From NCBI RefSeq assembly GCF_901709675.1, contig NC_051089.1, positions 16,729,976-16,793,975 on the forward strand: 64,000 nt of DNA. The letters run 5' to 3'. The notes below the pieces were generated by a model that had not been told where the DNA came from, ran no database searches, and saw nothing but the letters and a program-made list of their open reading frames with translations. Numbering within the stretch: the first letter of the stretch is position 1; every line of letters begins with the position of its first letter. Below are positions 43,703 to 64,000 of this stretch, one piece after another. The DNA comes from Syngnathus acus (lineage: Eukaryota; Chordata; Actinopteri; Syngnathiformes; Syngnathidae). A program made the translations under genes and the position numbers.

Positions 43703-45120
43703 CAGTGGTCACCAAACTACGGCCCGCGGGCCGGATACGGCCCACGGGACCGTTTAATCCGGCCCGCCAACCCTGAACAAATTGTATTATTAAACTTTTT
43801 TTTTTTGGTCATTTTGCCTGCAATGACTGCGTTTCCCCAGTAGATGAGGAAGCGCTCGCCTGCGCATTTTTTTTTTTTTTTTTTTTTTAAAGTCCCAATG
43901 ATCGTCACACACACATCTGGGTGTGGTGAAATTTGTCCTCTGCATTTAACCCATCCCCGTGTGATCTTAATCCATCCCCTGGGGGAAAGGGGAGCAGTGA
44001 GCAGCAGCGGTGCCGCGCTCGGGAATCATTTGGTGATCTAACCCCCCAATTCCAACCCTTAATGCTGAGTGCCAAGCAGGGAGGCAATGGGTCCCATTTT
44101 TATAGTCTTTGGTATGACTCAGCCGGGGTTTGAACCCACAACCTTCCAGTCTCAGGGCGGACACTCTACCACTAGGCCACTGAGCTTTACTACCGGAAGC
44201 CGTGTCAGAAAGCTCGGTGCACACTCACAAGTGCGTGTACGTACTCAGTAGTACGGACATGGCGCACTCGCGCTCTATTTGTATCAGTCCCGAATTTAGA
44301 GCGTGGGTTGTGACGACAGCATTCTTGTAATTCTTGCGCTGAGCTTTCAGATGCAGTTTTGCGCTAAAGCCACCCACAAACCTTCCCCTGGAATCCTTCC
44401 ATTAAAATGAGTCGCCCAAGGAAAAGCAAGGTGGACACAGTGCCGAGCGTTTAAAAGAGAGTGGCCAATTTGTCTCGACGTACGCGACGTGACGTTCAGC
44501 CACATGAACGTCAACATCAACCCGTCACAGATCGAGGTAAATGGACCAACACCTCGGATCTCGCCTAAGAATTGCCACAACAAATTTTACTCCAGACTAT
44601 GACGCACTAGCAAACTTTAACAAAAAAGACAGCGGTGTCTACAAGCCTACTGGAACCTACAAAAGGATTATAAGGAAGGAACACAAGAACTTTAAGAGAC
44701 TGCTCATATGTGTCAGAGATTCTGCTCTGACAACTGAGCTGAACTTTTATCTGTTAAGATTGTGCATGGCACAACAGAAAGTTAATGTTCCATGGCTTTT
44801 TTTTCTGTGAGGAACCCAGAGAGAGTTATTTAGTTATTATTTATTTCCTGTTTTTTCTGTGAAGAACTCAGAGAGGGTTATTTAGTTATTATTTATTTCA
44901 TTAATAGTGTTATTATTTGTTTCCTGACTTTTTTTCTGTAAAGAACCTGGAAAGGGTTATTAAATAACCGTTATTTGGTTATGTGTGGCTTTCTGGAAAA
45001 CAATAAATTTTTTAAGCTCCCCTACGATCGTCACACTTTTTCTGTTACAAACTGACACCGGCCCCCCATCAGAGAAGGGAAAAGTTATGTGGCCCTCACA
45101 GGAAAGTTTGGGGACCCCTG
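43703..45120 (+). mobile_element. hAT element, CAGTGGTCACCAAAC family, transposase decayed
   Basis: The ends CAGTGGTCACCAAAC and GTTTGGGGACCCCTG carry the 8-bp duplication TCTTAATA (43695-43702 and 45121-45128). Plus-strand remnants include a start like MSRPRKSKVDT (44407) and the C-terminal TNFTPDYDALA (about 44582). The middle is missing. A SINE is inserted at 43867-44186. Confidence 0.9.
43867..44186 (-). mobile_element. tRNA-derived SINE nested in a hAT element
   Basis: On the minus strand there is a tRNA-like head with A box (AGTGGCCTAGTGGTAGAGTG) and B box (GGTTCAAACCC), an unrelated body and a poly-A tail (the T run at 43867-43888). Confidence 0.85.
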
Positions 45121-45162
45121 TCTTAATAGAATCGTCAACAAATGTAGAAACTCCCGAACGTC

Positions 45163-45244
45163 GGTAGTGTGGCCGAGCGGTCTAAGGCGCTGGATTTAGG
45201 CTCCAGTCTCTCCTGAGGCGTGGGTTCAAATCCCACCACTGCCA
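45163..45244 (+). tRNA. tRNA-Leu (TAG)
   Basis: An 82-nt class II tRNA. The acceptor GGTAGTG pairs with CACTGCC. The anticodon arm is CTGGA-TTTAGGC-TCCAG with anticodon TAG at 45197-45199, and the T arm is GTGGG-TTCAAAT-CCCAC. A TTTT terminator lies about 20 nt downstream (45264-45267). Confidence 0.92.
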
Positions 45245-45377
45245 TTTATGCATCAATTCAGGTGTTTTCTTCTTGCCCAACTCCTGTTAGTGCAGCTGAG
45301 TAAAGTATCAGGACTCTGAAAAGGTCTTTGCGAAATATCAATCTTTGCCTTTCAGTCTAACCTTGAGTACCCATTTA

Positions 45378-45680
45378 CAGTAATCCCTTGTTTATCGTGG
45401 ATAATTGGTTCCAAAAACCACCCGCCATAAGTGAAATTCGCTAAGTGCGGTCACCAACAGACTAACGAGTTAGCGATAAGATGCTAATTCGCGATCGTGT
45501 TAACACGTGAAAATTGACTTCTAAAGGAATGTAAACGAACATTTGGAGCAATACTACATCGTCCGAAAGGTTAAACACGTTTCCTCAATTTAGAAGTTTT
45601 ATTTTGACTTTTAAATGTTTTTTAATTTGGAAAAAAACTCCACGATGTAGTGAAGCCGCAATAAACGAAGCGCGAAGTAT
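45378..45680. mobile_element. Tigger-type MITE, right end deleted
   Basis: The paralogue of 37459-37785. The right terminus is lost in a deletion that joins GCGAAGTA to GGGTCAACC. Confidence 0.75.
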
Positions 45681-45796
45681 GGGTCAACCTCCACGCAGCA
45701 CAACCAACGTGTGGAAAATATTATCCGCACAGCATTTCTTCTCAAAAGCATGACTTAAGGAAGGTCCAAAGCTTGGCAAAGGCCACATATTCCAAA

Positions 45797-45868
45797 TAGC
45801 AGAGGATGGTTTCGATCCATCGACCTCTGGGTTATGGGCCCAGCACGCTCCCGCTGCGCCACTCTGCT
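45797..45868 (-). tRNA. Initiator tRNA-Met (CAT), copy 2
   Basis: Identical in the mature region to 37985-38056, but the 3' flank on the minus strand has no run of four T within about 45 nt. Termination may therefore be inefficient. Confidence 0.85.
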
Positions 45869-46274
45869 GCTGAGCACCACTAAATCATAAGGTCTTCTAA
45901 TTGTCAAACAACCATTCGGTTCCAGGGTTCATTACTTTATGATCAAAGCTCAGTCGGGCAGCACTAACCTGGATGCTATCATATGCTATGGTTTCAAAAA
46001 CAACTAGTCCCTGATCTAACAATTAAGTCAAGTCAAGTTTATTTAGATAGCCCTAAATCACAAGCAGTCTCAAAGGGCTTCACATATACAAAACAAATTG
46101 ACAATTATTCTCAAAGCATCCCCTGATCTTAAGCTCCCATCTTAAAGATGAGTCTAATATATTTTATAATGGATTAAAATATAAAAATATTAAAATTTTA
46201 TAAATATATTATATTTTTAAGAAATTTTGCTGAAGAGATTTTTGAAGGAACAAGGCATTGTGAGTCTCAAATAC

Positions 46275-46634
46275 AATTCATTAATGTCGTTTGCAGATCA
46301 GCACAAAACTTCACACGTTTGGGTTGGAAGAATTTGAAAACAATGACAGTTGCGTATGGAAGTGTTATGTTCCTCAGCAAAACGTACACATGTTTCTCTA
46401 TGCATTCAAACAATGCACATTGCCAGTAAGAAGTACTGCCCGCGGTAACGACACATCGTCAGTTCCTGTTTTTGCCCGCTAGGCGCAAGAGAGCTCTTGG
46501 TGTGCGAACATGCAAAAGAAGAAGAAATTACGGAAGTAGGGCTTCCAAACAGATTCCCATTGGGGGGAGTAAATCAAACTAGATCGTTTCTTTTACTTAA
46601 AACGAGCTCGATCTTGGACTAACTATTGCTCAGT
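46275..46634 (+). other. rab11a promoter and 5' UTR region
   Basis: The sequence between the end of the cassette and the rab11a ATG. No TATA box was identified; the start site is not determinable by eye. Confidence 0.4.
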
Positions 46635-54053
<7,419 letters not shown>

Positions 54054-56100
54054 CTTATCCCTGGCTCTTCCCACCCTTGCCTCCAAGACCCCAATCCTGT
54101 CCCCCTTCTTTCATTCTCCATAGTCCCTTCAAGGCTCCAGGGCTGTGACCTGAACTTGCCACTACTTTTAACCGATCTCTCTCCCCTGTCCCAACCCCCT
54201 CTGCCCTTTTGCCCCCATCCTTCCAGTTAATGTTTCAGTATAGAGAGTTACAGCCCCCCCCTCAAGCTGAGCCGCTCTGTCTTTAGGCTCGTAAGGACAG
54301 AAGGCAGCAGGCATTTCATATCACTTTAGATTTCATTCCAGTTGTTGCGCTGACATGTCACAAAAATGTCTTAATATATGAATGTGATTTGTTTCCTTCC
54401 TCTTATGTCTTTATTCTTTGTCCGTTTCGATTCTTCCACATTTTTTCCTGATCTTTTTCTGTATTGCATCAAATATCAACTACTAGTACATATGAATATA
54501 AAGCACATGAAAGTAGATGAGCTCCTGTCAATGTAGACTCCCCTCTTTGCCACTTAGTGCAATGTACTGTTTAGGAAACCACATGCAGGAGTGTCATGAC
54601 CTTTGATCCCATTGCTGTGAACATGACGCTAAGTGAAATTTAGAGCCGTCAGTCCTCGTTATGCTGTGGAGAGGACAGCAAGCTCGCCACAAACGTGTGG
54701 CCTCCTCACACGCCGTTACCATCTCGTTTACAAAAGAAAGCAGGTTAGGGGCAGCTTTGCATGTTTTGAAAAGATGGCCATATGCAGTGCTGCATGTTTT
54801 ATTAGTCAAGAGACACTCTGGGCTTTGCTATCGCCTTGGACGTGTGCCACCTTGAAAGCTTGCCGTGTTCATTTGTTTGCCCTCCTTCACAGACGCACTC
54901 ATGCTTGTGAGGTTGGGAACTTCTGTTCCGAATTGAGGAACAGGGCTTACATCTGTCACACAATTGACAATAACTATGCAGGAACTAGCATGCGGCTGTT
55001 CACATGTTTTCGCTGGTTGCACTAGTTGAAAGAATTCAAATCACACTGATGGAGGCTTGTGACATCTTTCTGTGTTTCTCAATGCTAAAACACGCGTGTG
55101 ACCACAAAGCTAAGACAACACTGTTGGACTTGCTTGGTTGACCTTAGTTTTTTTTTTTTTACTAGCTTTAGTAAACAAGTGTAGTTTTCAAAACTCAACT
55201 CGTATATTATTTTTATAGGTGACACAACATCTGAGTCTCAAAAGCTTTATCCTTAATTGCTTGATCAAAAATAGTGAATCGTGGTAAATGATTTTGAGCA
55301 CCATTAAGTTCATGACGTTAAGAGGAAAAGATATGGTGGATTCATCCATGTGGTTGGCTGTTTTTTCTAGTGCCTACTTCACCGGTCACCTTTGCAACCC
55401 CCTTCCTCCTACACACACACACACAAGTGGTCTGCCCCCTCAACATATTTTCCCTGTCACATAAAGCCTACTTTACACCAAGCTGCCTCTGACTTGAACA
55501 CAATGCATGGCTTTTGGTGGGACTCCCCCTCCACACTCCCGCCTTCTGTTGCAAACATCCGATGTCCATCGAATCAGCTTAGCGTGCTAGGACGACAAGC
55601 TAAGTGTCAGTCCAACACTCCAGTGTTTATTCAGCTTTGTGATGATTTGGCAGGCATCTATGCACTACCTGCACTCTGTGTATGTATGTGTGTGTAGAGG
55701 CAGAGTATGGATGGATCATTGGTTGGTTCCAGTGTGGTAGCTTGGCTGGCAGTACCAATGGCGTTTCTTCGAACAGACGGCGCTGCCAACCAAGCTACTC
55801 CACACTCGCAAGCTGGCAGTTTCATGAGTTGAGGTGATTCCTTTCATGATCAAAAAATTATTCCAAATATAATAATCCATTGTTTTGTGTCTTTTATTTG
55901 TCATTTTTATATGTTTTGAAATTCATAAACTGACTGTAATTCCAATGTAAGAGTGAAATGATGTCATTTCAATTACTATGAAGCGTTAAACGTGAGTGGC
56001 GGCTCAGAATGAATGGTTTTATGTTTTGTACAGACTGATAAAATTGTACAATTGTGTCTATATCTTAAGTTATCAGTTCATCTTAATAAAGCGCACCAGT
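54054..56100 (+). other. Probable rab11a 3' UTR
   Basis: No other gene is present. The hexamer AATAAA at 56084-56089 is a plausible polyadenylation signal, giving a UTR of about 2 kb; an alternative end nearer the stop cannot be excluded. An imperfect hairpin lies at 55732-55805. Confidence 0.5.
55732..55805. repeat. Imperfect inverted repeat in the rab11a 3' UTR
   Basis: Arms of 21-23 nt (55732-55752 GTGTGGTAGCTTGGCTGGCA and onward; 55783-55805) pair with one mismatch and a two-base bulge around a loop of about 30 nt. Confidence 0.7.
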
Positions 56101-57784
56101 CATAAACCTAGATGCTTTGTCTTTTCACTCGAGAGTTCACTAACCTATTAGTGCATATGACTACCACTCCCTGAACCTTTATTGATTGGAAACATGAGCA
56201 GTAAAGAAAATTTCTATTTGAAATGGTGATAGAAAAAAGGTATATAAAGTGGATCCATTTGGAACAATAACAGGAGGTGAGTTGAGCGGGAAATAAATCG
56301 GATTGAATGTCATCTTATTGCCGAGTGAAGTTGTACTTTGACATAGTTTCACAGTACTGATTTCTGTGCATAGGGGTGCATACATACAGTATTTATCAGT
56401 TTCACTGGGGAGCACAATTTGTGTTGCTTTGTTTTTGGGTGCAGAATCCAAAACTGATATCAGTTTTTCTCTCACATCAAGTGTTTGAGCTTGAGCCTTG
56501 TTTTCTTAAAAAGTACACATGTAATATATGTAGCTGTGTAAATAAAACACTTAAGATTTGCATCTAGTTATGTGTTCAAAATTAAAATTATTGCATTAAA
56601 CAATATATAACTTACGTTTTTCACATGGTTACAAGTTAGGAGAAAATCCAGCACAAATGCGTTGTTTCTATTGGGAGCTGTATGCACCTCTCACCGCACG
56701 CATTTGTAATTGCACAAAAAGATTGACAGGTAGCTGTTAAGTCCAATTGTAATCAGATCTTATCACAGTCTTGCTACAGCTAAAATGTACAATTTTGTTT
56801 ATCTGGAGGATATGCTGTGGAGAGAAAAACTGACATGCAGAAAGAAGAACTGACTGCAGTTTTGGAATCAGCATGCCTTTTTTAATCAATCTAACTCTTA
56901 TTTATGTCAACAATTTTTTTGTAATTGTACCCCAGTGTTATACTAAATTCAGCGGTACTATATAGATAATGTTGATAGTAAATACAAGTTAACCTTGGCA
57001 CAAAATGCCATCTGTTGGACCAAATGACTAAGTAGCTTGAATAAATGAGTCTCAACCAATTCTTGTTTCAAATCCTCTCACTTTCAAACGGCTATGTTGG
57101 CACAACAGTATATATGGATTGACAGATGACTAACTTTGCTCCAACTAGTGTAATTATATTGTTCTAATAATCTTTGGCATGCATGTGTATTCACCCTGAT
57201 GCAACAACAAAATAATTACAAGTGGACAAAATGTAAAACCAATACATCACTTTTTTCTACAGTAACCACAAAAAAGAAAGTAGAAATAATGTAAAAAAAA
57301 AAAAAAAAGTGTATTGATGCTTTGTTGATCTGGCTTGATGATGTTTCAGTGATCACTTAGAGTACTGGACAAGCTGAATCAGCCAAATTTGCTGACACAC
57401 ATAAGGGGGTGTTCAAATGGGTCCTGTCCACCTTTGAATGTGTGAAAAACATCTGCATACCACAAAAAGATACACTGCTGTACACAAGCATATAAATACC
57501 TCGACTGAGTTTTGTTGGTCAGGGGTATACAGTGAAAACACACAAGGATCATGGCACAAAACACCTAAAGTCGAATATATTTACAAGGATAAAAGATCAA
57601 ATAGCAGTGTAATGTAGTAGACACTGCACCCCAGATCTGTTCTTTCCGTTTTTCTGTTCAGCACTTACTGAAAACTACAAAAACAAACGGCTTCTTCACA
57701 GTTTCTGAGTACGTCACAGTGAATTCTATCCAGTTCACAAAAGGCAGGCAGGGATGGCCAGGTTTCCAGCGTGTGGAGGGTGTT
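56101..57784. other. Region between rab11a and megf11
   Basis: It probably contains the megf11 3' UTR on the minus strand. No other gene or clear repeat was recognised, and no confident polyadenylation signal for megf11 was found. Confidence 0.4.

Positions 57785-64000
<6,216 letters not shown>

Larger units (their letters stand above)
43260..46274. repeat. Duplicated cassette, part B, copy 2
   Basis: The paralogue of 37027-38461. It is enlarged by a CAGAGGCGTAGCCA MITE (43296-43584) and a hAT element (43703-45120), and has lost about 80 bp after the Tigger-type MITE near 45680. Confidence 0.88.

Noticed and set aside
54633-55025. 130-codon plus-strand frame in the rab11a 3' UTR
   Set aside because: No domain, frames open in several registers and no splice or start context; treated as chance.

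Overview
The window looks like a teleost fish chromosome segment. It carries spliced vertebrate genes (kcng4, a galectin-9 relative, a CC chemokine, rab11a, megf11) in a landscape of typical fish repeats: an RTE/Rex3-like LINE with a GATG tail, L2 LINEs with (ATT)n or TTTGAC tails, tRNA-headed SINEs, hAT and pogo/Tigger-like DNA elements and a Ty3-like LTR element. The species is not resolved. The only class of short non-coding RNA genes recognised is tRNA; no CRISPR array or operon-like structure is present.

Layout. 0.6-2.0 kb is one half of a duplicated cassette (tRNA-Leu relic, a perfect fold-back, an old reverse-transcriptase relic). 2.9-4.0 kb is a compound CATT-rich minisatellite. 5.75-7.46 kb is a two-exon potassium-channel modifier gene (kcng4-like, plus strand). 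9-20 kb is mostly nested transposons: a hAT inside a hAT, and a pogo-type MITE plus an intact-ORF RTE/Rex3-like LINE inside an older hAT. 20.2-26.95 kb holds a galectin-9-like gene on the minus strand that appears broken. Its introns contain a solo LTR, an L2 LINE and a 2.1-kb pogo-like transposon carrying an intronless FYCO1 GOLD-domain reading frame. 27.8-32.2 kb is an APE-type LINE split by an L2 insertion. 32.9-36.5 kb is a three-exon CC chemokine gene (minus strand) whose second intron holds a gag-only LTR retrotransposon. 37.0-46.3 kb holds tRNA-Leu and tRNA-iMet genes in two copies, a 5'-inverted LINE copy, and the second, contiguous copy of the cassette. 46.6-54.05 kb is rab11a (five exons, plus strand) with a long 3' UTR. 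57.8-63.9 kb is the 3' part of megf11 (minus strand), which continues past the right edge. rab11a and megf11 are convergent neighbours, as in human.

The host genes do not form one pathway: a Kv modifier subunit, two secreted immune-type proteins (galectin, chemokine), an endosome-recycling GTPase and an engulfment/adhesion receptor. The strongest unusual signal is the FYCO1 fragment inside a TIR-bounded transposon. Also notable are the reciprocal decay of the duplicated tRNA pair and the L2 fragments at both edges of the 35-kb block that separates the two halves of the first cassette copy.
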